A DNA stretch of 32,681 nt, taken from NCBI GenBank assembly GCA_012838355.1, contig DUPJ01000136.1, forward strand, positions 1 to 32,681, given 5' to 3'. Source of the DNA: Clostridiaceae bacterium (lineage in GTDB: Bacteria > Bacillota > Clostridia > Saccharofermentanales > DTU023). A program made the position numbers and the translations under genes. The notes below the pieces were generated by a model. That model saw only the letters and a program-made list of their open reading frames with translations, ran no database searches and was not told where the DNA came from. Each line of letters opens with the position of its first letter. The stretch's first letter is position 1. Shown piece after piece: positions 1 through 6,974 of the stretch.

Positions 1-469
1 AATATGCATATTCATATGAAATTTATTAAATTTATCATTTTGTAGAAATTGGCAACATTGTGATAATTTACAAGAATATGCCGAAAGCGACTGATAGTTG
101 AATTAGCTGCGAATGGCAATAAATATAAATGGAGCCGGCAATATGGCAATATGCCGAAAGATAATGTATAATTCGTTTATCTTCGCCGAAGTCGCTATTG
201 TGGTGTCTGAAAACAGGCAGCAACAGTTCGCGGAACAATAAAATCCATGCATATAACCCTGCCGCTGTCGTCAATCCGGAATCATTTTTCGAATAATTAG
301 GACAAACGGTTAAGCGATTTTGCGCTTGACCGCACATTTCCCGCGTCCTGCTTCGCAATCACAAGCAAAAGAGAGTCGCTTATGTATACGAAGCGAATCA
401 AGCACAGGCAGCCGGATTACGTCGCCGCAAAATTCGTCTGGTTGCTCCCGTGTGCGATGAACGACACGT
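1..469. other. left-edge region without a recognised gene
   Basis: I see no convincing gene here. The first 60 bases are AT-rich and begin with the palindrome AATATGCATATT. The 12-mer ATATGCCGAAAG occurs twice as a direct repeat (76-87 and 149-160). A 96-codon minus-strand reading frame (68-358) has no ribosome binding site that I can see and an uneven, low-complexity composition, so I do not call it. The segment lies downstream of the stop codon of the acetyltransferase gene, which reads toward it. Confidence 0.5.
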
Positions 470-1027
470 TTAACTCAAGGCAAACGTCAGTGAATCGTAC
501 AACTTGCCGCAGACACTGACCGTATCCGGCTTTCGATCCACCAGCGAAAAGCCGCATTTATGTGCGACGCGGACCATGCGCAGATTGCCGGACCAGGTCT
601 GCGTGAATACTTCCGGTATGCCATGCTGCCGGTGATAGGTGATATAGGCCATGAATGCCTCGGTGCCGAGGCCCCGGTGCCAGTAGGAAGATTCGCACAG
701 ATCGATCCCGAGGGTATAACGAAAACCGCCGTCGGTGCTGTGTTTCCACACATAATCCTGATCGGTCAGGTAGGCATTGACGCGGCCGATGTGCACATGA
801 TCTCGCGTGCCAATTTCAAAACTGCGGCGCAAATTTGCATCGGCTGCCGTCTGCCGCAAGGCATCAAGTTTCATTTTGCGATACTGTTCTGCATCAAACG
901 GGAGTCCCTTCTCCCAGGGTGCATCCCAGTCTTGCCAGGCCGTTTCTTCTGTCATCCAGCGAATATAGTCCGTGATATCCGCTTCGCAAAAGTCGCGCAG
1001 TATGATTGATCCGTATCCAATGGTCAC
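470..1027 (-). CDS. GNAT-family N-acetyltransferase
   Basis: This is a 185-residue protein of the GNAT acetyltransferase superfamily, which moves an acetyl group from acetyl-CoA to an amine on a small molecule or protein; the substrate cannot be told. I chose the GTG start at 1027 because AGAGG lies six bases upstream and the protein then begins VTIGYGSIILRDF, the usual N-terminus of this clostridial GNAT subgroup; a longer frame to 1096 exists but has no such site. The middle carries the family pattern: a beta strand ending in LGIDLCESSYWHRGLGTEAFMAY, where the RGLGTEA segment is the acetyl-CoA pyrophosphate-binding loop, followed by the C-terminal strand with QTWSGNLRMVRVAHKCGF, the N-x-x-x-x-x-x-x-x-G-F ending typical of GNATs. 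It is transcribed divergently from the ABC exporter genes, with about 210 bp between them. Probably host chromosome. Confidence 0.85.
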   Translation of the reverse strand: MTIGYGSIILRDFCEADITDYIRWMTEETAWQDWDAPWEKGLPFDAEQYRKMKLDALRQTAADANLRRSFEIGTRDHVHIGRVNAYLTDQDYVWKHSTDGGFRYTLGIDLCESSYWHRGLGTEAFMAYITYHRQHGIPEVFTQTWSGNLRMVRVAHKCGFSLVDRKPDTVSVCGKLYDSLTFALS

Positions 1028-1240
1028 GTTGCACCTCTTTTTCCATAATAGCCGACTTGACACGACGTGAGCCAGTTTCGGTTTGACATTCGGCAAGACC
1101 CGTGACAGCCTGATACGGATTCTCGCCTGCCGCTCGATCCGGCGTTTTCTGATCAGCCGTTCAGGCGACTGCGGTATGATGGTGCAAAGGTGATCGAGCA
1201 GGCTTGACTGCGATACTCGCGAAAGGAGACGATAAAGTGG

Positions 1241-2995
1241 ATGCTTAGGAGGTACGTCGCACCGCTGCGCGGCCGCGTCATCAAAAATGCGGTGATCAAG
1301 ACGACGGGGACGCTTCTGGAGGTTGTTCTGCCGACGATTCTGGCGTTCATTGTTGATGAGGTGACTCCGACTCGGGATACGGGACGGATCGTCTTCTGGG
1401 GGATTTTCATGGCAGGCTGCTCAATTGCAGCCTGGTTTTTGAACGTGGCGGCGAATCACATGGCGTCGCGCACGGCGTCGGAAGTTGTCTCAAACATCAG
1501 GCAGGACTTGTTCTGCCGCTCGCTTGACCTCTCCGCGCGTCAGCTCGATGAGATTTCTGTCTCGTCGCTTGAATCGCGGCTGACATCAGATACGTACGTG
1601 ATTCACCGTTTTCTCAGTGCGACCTTGCGCATGGGTATTCGCTCGCTGCTTTTATTCCTTGGCGGTGTCTTCTTCTGTTTCTATCTCAGCTGGCGGCTGG
1701 CGCTGGTTCTCGTCGTACTCGTGATTCCGCTTTTTTTTGTTATTCGCTTCGTCTTCAGCAGGGCCATTCCGAAGTTTCGCCAGGTGCAGATAAAAGTGGA
1801 TGATATGGTTCAGGTGATCCGGGAAAATATTCGCGGCATCAAGGTGTCGAAAGCATTGAACAAGACACAATTTGAACAGGAACGATACAGCGTTGTGAAT
1901 GAAGATGTCAGGCAGGCTGAGGTGGCGGCGATCGATCTCATGGCGCTGATGTCGCCGCTTGTCAATATTCTGCTTTTTGGCGGCCTCACCGTTGTCCTGA
2001 TCTACGGCGCCCATCTTGCCGGTGCCGGACTCGTGAAAACGGGGACGATTATCGCCTTCATGTCTTACTTTATTCAGATTACCAACTCACTGCTCGGTCT
2101 AAACCGCATGTTCAATATTTACAACCGATCGGTGGCTTCAACGGCCAGAATCACTGAGGTGCTCGACATGCCCGTCGATCAGAGTCAGGCGGTGCCGGCT
2201 GCAGAGGCATCCGTTTTGCCTTCGGCATCGCCCGATGTACCGGAGGTGATTTTCCGGCATGTGACGTTCAGTTATCTGGGCAAGCAAAATGATCTGGAGG
2301 ATATCAGTTTCGCTCTGTATCCGGGCCGCACGCTAGGTATCATGGGTGCAACCGGTTCCGGCAAGAGCACCATTATTCGCCTGCTTCTCCGCCAGTACGA
2401 TGTAACTTCGGGTGAGATCCAGGTCCGCGGTGTACCGCTGAAAGAAGTCCCGGCAGCCGAGTTGAAAGCGCTGTTCGGGATCGTCTTTCAAAATGATTTT
2501 CTCTTCGGCGATACGGTTCGTGCCAATGTGCGCTTTGGCCGCGATCTTGACGACGACGAACTGATGACCGCACTCAGACATGCGCAGGCTGACGATTTCC
2601 TCGCGGACAAAGACGGCGGCCTTGATTTTAAACTGGCGTCGAAAGGCGTCAATCTGTCCGGCGGACAAAAGCAGCGGCTCCTGCTCGGCAGAGCGCTGGC
2701 AGGCGGACCGGATGTGCTTTTGCTGGACGATGCGTCGAGTGCGCTCGATTTCAAAACGGAAGCCAGACTGCGCGGTGCGCTGCGCAGGCATTACGAAACG
2801 ACGACGATCATCATTGCGCAGCGCATCAGTTCGGTGAGGCAGGCGGACGAAATACTTTTCCTGGAGAAGGGACGGGCGATTGCGCAGGGCGATCACGATC
2901 ATCTGATGGCGGTGTGCGAGCCGTATCGGGAAATCGCGCACATGCAGCTGGGCAGAACTTCGCGCACATCCGCCGATGCAAGGCAGGTACCGTGA
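1241..2995 (+). CDS. heterodimeric ABC exporter, subunit with degenerate ATPase site
   Basis: A 584-residue type IV ABC exporter half-transporter: an N-terminal six-helix membrane domain (about residues 15-310) fused to a nucleotide-binding domain (about 340-565). Walker A is GATGSGKS from residue 369 and the signature is canonical LSGGQ. Two catalytic residues are changed: Walker B ends in LLLDDASSALD, with Asp where the catalytic Glu normally is, and the switch region reads AQR instead of AHR. Those substitutions mark the degenerate-site subunit of heterodimeric exporters such as TM287/288 and BmrCD. The gene overlaps the next one by 20 bp, so the two are made together. An AAAGGAG site lies 12-18 bases before the ATG, a somewhat long spacing. 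The exported substrate (drug, lipid or peptide) cannot be inferred from sequence. Confidence 0.93.
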   Translation: MLRRYVAPLRGRVIKNAVIKTTGTLLEVVLPTILAFIVDEVTPTRDTGRIVFWGIFMAGCSIAAWFLNVAANHMASRTASEVVSNIRQDLFCRSLDLSARQLDEISVSSLESRLTSDTYVIHRFLSATLRMGIRSLLLFLGGVFFCFYLSWRLALVLVVLVIPLFFVIRFVFSRAIPKFRQVQIKVDDMVQVIRENIRGIKVSKALNKTQFEQERYSVVNEDVRQAEVAAIDLMALMSPLVNILLFGGLTVVLIYGAHLAGAGLVKTGTIIAFMSYFIQITNSLLGLNRMFNIYNRSVASTARITEVLDMPVDQSQAVPAAEASVLPSASPDVPEVIFRHVTFSYLGKQNDLEDISFALYPGRTLGIMGATGSGKSTIIRLLLRQYDVTSGEIQVRGVPLKEVPAAELKALFGIVFQNDFLFGDTVRANVRFGRDLDDDELMTALRHAQADDFLADKDGGLDFKLASKGVNLSGGQKQRLLLGRALAGGPDVLLLDDASSALDFKTEARLRGALRRHYETTTIIIAQRISSVRQADEILFLEKGRAIAQGDHDHLMAVCEPYREIAHMQLGRTSRTSADARQVP

Positions 2996-4775
2996 CGTGG
3001 CTGAAACGATGATTACTGAAGAAAAGCGCGCGAAACCGAAGGATTACCGCAAAACACTGCGCGGATTGCTGGCATACCTGAGACGCGAGTGGATCATGCT
3101 GTTGTTTGCCTTCAGCCTGATCCTGGTCTCAAATGTGCTCGCGCTCTGGGGACCGCAGCTGAGCGGCCAGGCGATCGATGCGATGGGCGGCAATTCGGGG
3201 CAGCTGAACATACCGCTGACCGTCCAAAAAGCACTTTTGATGCTGGCTGCCTATTCAGGTGCGGCCATTCTCAATTATGCTGTCACGCGCCTCGTTGTTC
3301 GTCTCTCTCAACGCGTCGTCAAACGCATGAGGCAGGATACCTTCAATAAGATTGTGGAACTGCCGCTCGCCTACATTGACACGCGCCAGACGGGAGATCT
3401 TGTTTCACGCATTTCGTACGACCTCGATGTGGTCAGCCAGTCACTGACGCATGACATCATCCAGATCGGCGCCAGCGTGATTACAGTGGTCGGCTCATTG
3501 ATCATGATGATCCGCCTTTCGCTTGACCTGTCGCTCGTATTTCTCCTCATTGTTCCGGCCACGATTGTCTTTACGATCTACCGCATCCGCAAGACGCGCC
3601 CGCTTTTCCGAAAACGATCGAAAAAACTGGGCGAGATGAACGGCTATGTTGAAGAGATACTGTACGGACAGAAAACGATCCGCGCGTACAATCAGGAAGA
3701 GCACTTTGCGAGCGAGTTTCGCGTACGCAATATCGACAGCATGGATGCGTATTTCAAGGCCGATTACCAGGCGTCGATGAACGGCCCGTCGGTCACCCTG
3801 ATCAGCAATATATCGCTCGCCCTTGTCTCCATGTTCGGTGCGCTTCTTTTTATTGCAGGACGCTTCAGTCTCGGCAACCTGACCGCATTCATCCTTTATT
3901 CCCGCCGTTTTTCCGGTCCGATCAATGAAGTTGCTGCGCTCATCGCTGAGCTGCAATCGGCCCTGTCAGCAGCTGAACGCGTATTCACGCTGCTTGCCGA
4001 ACCGGCGGAACCGGCCGATAAGGACGGCGCACTCGATCTCACGGATGTCAAAGGTGAAGTCGAATTCGACCAGGTGTCCTTTGCCTATGAACCTGGCAAG
4101 CCGGTTATTCGCAATCTGAACCTGAAGGCTAAGGCACAAAGTTTGACCGCGGTCGTGGGACCGACCGGTGCAGGGAAGACAACACTCGTCAATCTCCTGA
4201 TGCGTTTCTATGATCCGCAGGCAGGTGAAATCCGTATCGACGGATATCCGATTCAGGATGTAACGCGCAGCAGTCTGCGGCAATCGTTCGCGATGGTTTT
4301 GCAGGATACGTGGCTGTTTCAGGGCTCGATTCGCGACAACATCGCCTACGGTAAACCGGAGGCAAGTCTTGAAGATGTGAAACGTGCGGCCAGAGCCGCG
4401 CACATCGACGCATTTATCGAGGCCCAGCCAAACGGCTACGACACAATAATCAGCGACGGCGCCACCAACCTGTCGCAGGGACAAAAACAGCTCTTGACGA
4501 TTGCGCGGGCGATGCTGCTCGATTCGCCGCTTCTGATTCTGGATGAGGCGACATCAAATGTAGACAGCCGGACAGAAATCAAAATTCAGGATGCGATGAA
4601 TAAGCTGATTGAGGGACGCACATCATTTGTCATCGCTCACCGTCTGTCCACGATACAAAACGCCGACACGATCCTGCTGGTAAGTGACGGCGAGATAATT
4701 GAGCAGGGAACTCATGCGGAATTGCTGGCCAATAAAGGCGCATACGAAGACCTGTACCGTGCTCAGTTTGCGTAA
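2976..4775 (+). CDS. heterodimeric ABC exporter, catalytic subunit
   Basis: A 599-residue ABC exporter half-transporter, partner of the gene it overlaps. The membrane domain covers about residues 35-340 and the nucleotide-binding domain 365-595. Walker A is GPTGAGKTT (from about 395), Walker B is canonical LLILDEATSNVD and the switch is IAHRLST, so this subunit supplies the hydrolysing Walker B/His. Its signature is LSQGQ rather than LSGGQ. That fits the known asymmetry: in the dimer this weak signature faces the Walker motifs of the degenerate partner, giving one active and one structural ATP site. The start is uncertain: 2976 is the furthest upstream ATG; GTG at 2997 or ATG at 3009 (MITEEKRAK) are also plausible. 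No clear U-run terminator follows, only the palindrome AAACCGGTTT over the stop. Confidence 0.93.
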   Translation: MQGRYRDVAETMITEEKRAKPKDYRKTLRGLLAYLRREWIMLLFAFSLILVSNVLALWGPQLSGQAIDAMGGNSGQLNIPLTVQKALLMLAAYSGAAILNYAVTRLVVRLSQRVVKRMRQDTFNKIVELPLAYIDTRQTGDLVSRISYDLDVVSQSLTHDIIQIGASVITVVGSLIMMIRLSLDLSLVFLLIVPATIVFTIYRIRKTRPLFRKRSKKLGEMNGYVEEILYGQKTIRAYNQEEHFASEFRVRNIDSMDAYFKADYQASMNGPSVTLISNISLALVSMFGALLFIAGRFSLGNLTAFILYSRRFSGPINEVAALIAELQSALSAAERVFTLLAEPAEPADKDGALDLTDVKGEVEFDQVSFAYEPGKPVIRNLNLKAKAQSLTAVVGPTGAGKTTLVNLLMRFYDPQAGEIRIDGYPIQDVTRSSLRQSFAMVLQDTWLFQGSIRDNIAYGKPEASLEDVKRAARAAHIDAFIEAQPNGYDTIISDGATNLSQGQKQLLTIARAMLLDSPLLILDEATSNVDSRTEIKIQDAMNKLIEGRTSFVIAHRLSTIQNADTILLVSDGEIIEQGTHAELLANKGAYEDLYRAQFA

Positions 4776-4807
4776 ACCGGTTTGCATAGTTCCTTGCTCG
4801 ATCGAGA

Positions 4808-4836
4808 TTGACACGATGATCCCTTTATGCTAATTT
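4808..4836 (+). promoter_or_regulatory. sigma-A type promoter of the tRNA locus
   Basis: TTGACA (4808-4813) is separated by exactly 17 bp from TAATTT (4831-4836), which is preceded by TGC, giving an extended -10. Predicted transcription would begin around 4843, a few bases before the tRNA remnant at 4849 and upstream of the intact tRNA-Ala. The perfect -35 and ideal spacing make this the best promoter seen in the window; the -10 hexamer itself is weak. Confidence 0.65.
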
Positions 4837-4848
4837 TGTCAAAGCCAC

Positions 4849-4900
4849 GGGGGTGTAGCTCACTTGGGAGAGCGAACTGTCAACTCTGCTACCCCGCGGG
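4849..4900 (+). pseudogene. tRNA remnant truncated in the T arm
   Basis: The sequence begins like a tRNA: acceptor strand GGGGGTG, TA, D stem GCTC/GAGC around ACTTGGGA. The anticodon arm that follows does not form five good pairs, and the variable region leads into GCGGG, the normal 5' half of a T stem. There the tRNA pattern stops: the T loop and 3' acceptor are replaced by ATATTTGAAAACTGAAT. The anticodon cannot be assigned safely (tRNA-Asp, Val or Ala types share this opening). The sequence right after the break, TTTGAAAACTGAATGAT, resembles the spacer found before 23S rRNA genes in many Bacillota, so the break may reflect recombination between rRNA/tRNA operons or a past integration event. 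Confidence 0.6.
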
Positions 4901-4965
4901 ATATTTGAAAACTGAATGATGGATAATCCGCTAGATCCGCTGTTTACAGTGGGTTTGGGACAAAC

Positions 4966-5042
4966 GGGGAATTAGCTCAGTCTGGGAGAGCGCCTGAATG
5001 GCATTCAGGAGGTCGTGGGTTCGAGCCCCATATTCTCCACCA
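4966..5042 (+). tRNA. tRNA-Ala (anticodon GGC)
   Basis: A complete 77-base cloverleaf: acceptor GGGGAAT pairs with ATTCTCC (one G-U), D stem GCTC/GAGC, anticodon stem CCTGA/TCAGG around the loop ATGGCAT with anticodon GGC, variable AGGTC, T stem GTGGG/CCCAT around TTCGAGC, discriminator A and an encoded CCA. It reads GCC/GCU alanine codons. It lies 65 bp after the broken tRNA and is followed at once by a terminator. tRNA 3' ends are common ICE integration sites, and the ICE genes begin directly behind this one, but I found no second copy of the tRNA 3' end elsewhere in the window. Confidence 0.95.
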
Positions 5043-5049
5043 AAACAAG

Positions 5050-5086
5050 CCGAAAAGCAAAAACTTTTCGGTTTTGTTTTTTCTTT
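5050..5086 (+). terminator. Rho-independent terminator of the tRNA locus
   Basis: CCGAAAAG (5050-5057) pairs perfectly with CTTTTCGG (5064-5071) around a 6-base loop and is followed by TTTTGTTTTTTCTTTTT. Flanking AAAACAA can extend the stem into the T-rich tract. It starts eight bases after the tRNA CCA. Confidence 0.85.
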
Positions 5087-5138
5087 TTCAAATCCACCAG
5101 AGATCGAACACTTGAATATAGGATGGAGAAATGTCTTT

Positions 5139-5169
5139 GAGGTCAGGTAGAGATGCTTGACCTCTTTTT
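5139..5169 (+). terminator. second terminator-like hairpin before repA
   Basis: GAGGTCA (5139-5145) pairs with TGACCTC (5158-5164), extendable by wobble pairs inside the loop, followed by TTTTT. It would insulate repA from the tRNA locus. The remaining 5170-5320 stretch shows no gene and no promoter I would defend. Confidence 0.6.
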
Positions 5170-5327
5170 CATTTTCACATTTAGATAATGAACTGCTCGA
5201 CTCAAATATCATGATGCACAGATCTTTTGTTTTCTTTTTCACTCATCGTTCTGGGGAGTTCAGTTATGAGGCTTTCACCAAAACGCAACTATTTAATAAG
5301 TTAACACCAAAGTGATAGGGGGTGTCC

Positions 5328-6296
5328 ATGAAACCAGAATTTGACTATTTTTACGGTCAGGAGGCTGAGCAGTTTACCTTCTATCGCATTCCCAAAGTCC
5401 TGTTTACAAACGAAGTATTTCATGGCCTATCGAGTGATGCAAAAGTGCTTTACGGATTAATGCTTGACCGCATGGGACTATCCCTCAAGAATCAGTGGCT
5501 CGATGAGATGAACCGGGTTTTTATCTACTTCACCCTGGAAGACGTCATGAAGCACATGAACTGCGGCCATAACAAAGGTGTAAAAATCATGGCGGAGTTG
5601 GATGGCGAAAAGGGCATCGGCCTTATTGAACGCGTGAAACAGGGAATGGGAAAGCCTGCCAGGATTTATGTAAAAAGTTTTGTGTTGCAGCAGCAACCAA
5701 CCGAATTGGATTCTCCGGAGATTGAAGTAAATGGCGGCAAGTTATACACAGTGTTATCCACAGAGGAAGTCAAGGCTTCCGATAAAGGGAAGTCAAGACT
5801 TCCGGAAAAAGGAAGTCAAGACTTCCGAAAAGCGGAAGCAAATAAGACTGATATTAATAAGACTGAGTTGAATGAGGGGGAAATATCTATCTATCAATCT
5901 AATCCGGGAGAACTGACTTCCTCATCTGCTCGGCATGAAAAGGTGGATCCATGGACGGGATATCGCCAAATGATCATGGAAAGCATCGACTACCATAGTT
6001 TGTTTCATCGCTATGGTGACACGGCGACAGAAATCCTTGACATCATGGTTGAGACGGTTAACTCGAATCGGGAGACAATCCGCATTAATGGATCTGACTT
6101 TCCTGCATCTGTAGTACGAAGTCAGTTTCTGAAGCTGGATTACGGTCATATCGAATACGTCATCGAAAGCTTAAGAAACAACACGAGCAAGGTCTACAAC
6201 ATCAAAGCTTACCTGCTGGCAACACTTTTCAACTCCAGATTAACTTATAAGCATTACTACCAGGCAGAGGTGAATCACGATTTGTACGGCAGCTAA
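5328..6296 (+). CDS. repA: RepA_N-family replication initiator
   Basis: A 322-residue replication initiator of the RepA_N type found on large Gram-positive plasmids and on many clostridial ICEs. The N-terminal winged-helix domain (about 1-115) is recognisable from FTFYRIPKVLF, LSSDAKVLYGLMLDRM and GIGLIERVKQGMGKPARIYV. A low-complexity linker (about 140-200) follows, and the C-terminal DUF6017-type domain (about 205-322) runs from GYRQMIMESIDY to the final AYLLATLFNSRLTYKHYY segment. I chose ATG 5328 over GTG 5322 because AGGGGG lies six bases before the ATG. The linker-coding DNA contains DnaA boxes and iterons, so the gene probably carries its own origin, as known for RepA_N plasmids such as pSK41 and pAD1. 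It would replicate the excised circle during transfer or maintenance. Confidence 0.93.
   Translation: MKPEFDYFYGQEAEQFTFYRIPKVLFTNEVFHGLSSDAKVLYGLMLDRMGLSLKNQWLDEMNRVFIYFTLEDVMKHMNCGHNKGVKIMAELDGEKGIGLIERVKQGMGKPARIYVKSFVLQQQPTELDSPEIEVNGGKLYTVLSTEEVKASDKGKSRLPEKGSQDFRKAEANKTDINKTELNEGEISIYQSNPGELTSSSARHEKVDPWTGYRQMIMESIDYHSLFHRYGDTATEILDIMVETVNSNRETIRINGSDFPASVVRSQFLKLDYGHIEYVIESLRNNTSKVYNIKAYLLATLFNSRLTYKHYYQAEVNHDLYGS
5742..5866 (+). other. candidate replication origin inside repA (DnaA boxes + iterons)
   Basis: Two perfect DnaA boxes (TTATNCACA), TTATACACA at 5742-5750 and TTATCCACA at 5754-5762, are followed by three copies of GGAAGTCAAGACTTCC (5765-5780 with one A to G change, 5788-5803, 5811-5826). 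Each copy is an inverted repeat with 7-bp arms around AA, and the copies are spaced exactly 23 bp apart; a half copy GGAAGC begins one further period on, at 5834. An AT-rich part then has AATAAGACTGA repeated at 5841-5851 and 5856-5866. This is the layout of an iteron origin: DnaA binding, initiator binding, unwinding region. It lies in the linker-coding part of repA, which is where RepA_N plasmids keep their origin. No experiment shows function here. Confidence 0.8.
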
Positions 6297-6401
6297 ACCG
6301 TATCTCCTGTCCGGTGCCTTCCTTGGTTGGTAATTAACAGACATTCTACATCGCCAATCATTAGTACAAGAAGCATGACCTTGATCGAATATCGATCAGT
6401 G

Positions 6402-6427
6402 AACGAGCAAACGTCTGCTCGTTTTTT
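6402..6427 (+). terminator. terminator-like hairpin between repA and pcfB
   Basis: AACGAGCA (6402-6409) pairs perfectly with TGCTCGTT (6416-6423) around AACGTC and runs into six T residues (6422-6427). Immediately upstream is a second small hairpin, GATCGA/TCGATC (6383-6397). The pcfB ribosome binding site (AAAGGAG) follows about 10 bases later, so this terminator sits within a co-directional gene series and may act as an attenuator. Confidence 0.75.
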
Positions 6428-6449
6428 ATTACACAGAAAGGAGCGTCAC

Positions 6450-6974
6450 ATGCAAGACGAAGTATCAGAGCGCACAGTTACGTTAGCCGTTCGGTCGTCA
6501 AAGATGACCGCAACCGTGCTGCTGCGGGCATTGCAAAAGCATCTTCGTATGAATCAGATAAACAAGAAGCGCGGAAGACAAAATACGACTTCAGCCGAAG
6601 GTTACCGCGGCCGCATGACGGTCAGAGAACTGATGCAAGACCGGGCAGCTCTTAACAGCATCGAAATCAGTGACGAGAATATCAAAGGCTTTGAGAAGAC
6701 GGCGAGAAAATATGGTATTGAATATGCCCTGAAAAGAGATTCCAGTCACAACCCACCCCAATACCTTGTTTTCTTCAAAGGCAAAGATGTCGACGTGCTT
6801 CAAATGGCTTTCAACGAATACGTTCAGAAACGGCTCAAGGTAAAAGAACAACCATCCGTTCGCATGAAGATCCAAGAACTACGCGGGAAAACGAAAGCTG
6901 AAGACCGCAAGCATCCTAAAAACACCCGAGCGAAGACGCAGGCAAAAATCAAGAAACGAGAGGTGATCCGATGA
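6450..6974 (+). CDS. pcfB: PcfB-like conjugation protein (DUF3801)
   Basis: A 174-residue basic protein of the PcfB/DUF3801 family. In the enterococcal plasmid pCF10, PcfB is an accessory factor that helps load the relaxosome onto the VirD4-type coupling protein; a matching role is inferred here from its position, overlapping virD4 by 4 bp (ATGA). The core MTVRELMQDRAALNSIEISDENIKGFEKTARKYGIEYALKRD and YLVFFKGKDVDVLQMAFNEYV is typical of the family. The last 40 residues are strongly basic (KTKAEDRKHPKNTRAKTQAKIKK). I chose ATG 6450 because AAAGGAG lies eight bases upstream; a longer frame from 6327 would read through the terminator hairpin and is unlikely. Confidence 0.88.
   Translation: MQDEVSERTVTLAVRSSKMTATVLLRALQKHLRMNQINKKRGRQNTTSAEGYRGRMTVRELMQDRAALNSIEISDENIKGFEKTARKYGIEYALKRDSSHNPPQYLVFFKGKDVDVLQMAFNEYVQKRLKVKEQPSVRMKIQELRGKTKAEDRKHPKNTRAKTQAKIKKREVIR

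Noticed and set aside
68-358. 96-codon minus-strand frame at the left edge
   Set aside because: No ribosome binding site that I can see, no recognisable domain and an odd composition; not supported as a gene.
2333-2941. 202-codon minus-strand frame opposite the first ABC exporter
   Set aside because: Lies fully inside the nucleotide-binding domain of a certain gene; no independent support.
4931-5242. 103-codon minus-strand frame across the tRNA-Ala gene
   Set aside because: It is antisense to the tRNA and its terminator; the GARTHDLLNAIQALS-type peptide is a well-known artefact of translating tRNA genes.
5765-5839. Possible CRISPR array from the regularly spaced repeats in repA
   Set aside because: The spacing between copies is only 7 bp, far too short for spacers, and the repeats lie in a coding linker next to DnaA boxes; iterons explain them better.
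6327-6449. Upstream extension of pcfB
   Set aside because: Would translate through a perfect terminator hairpin and ignore the strong ribosome binding site before ATG 6450.
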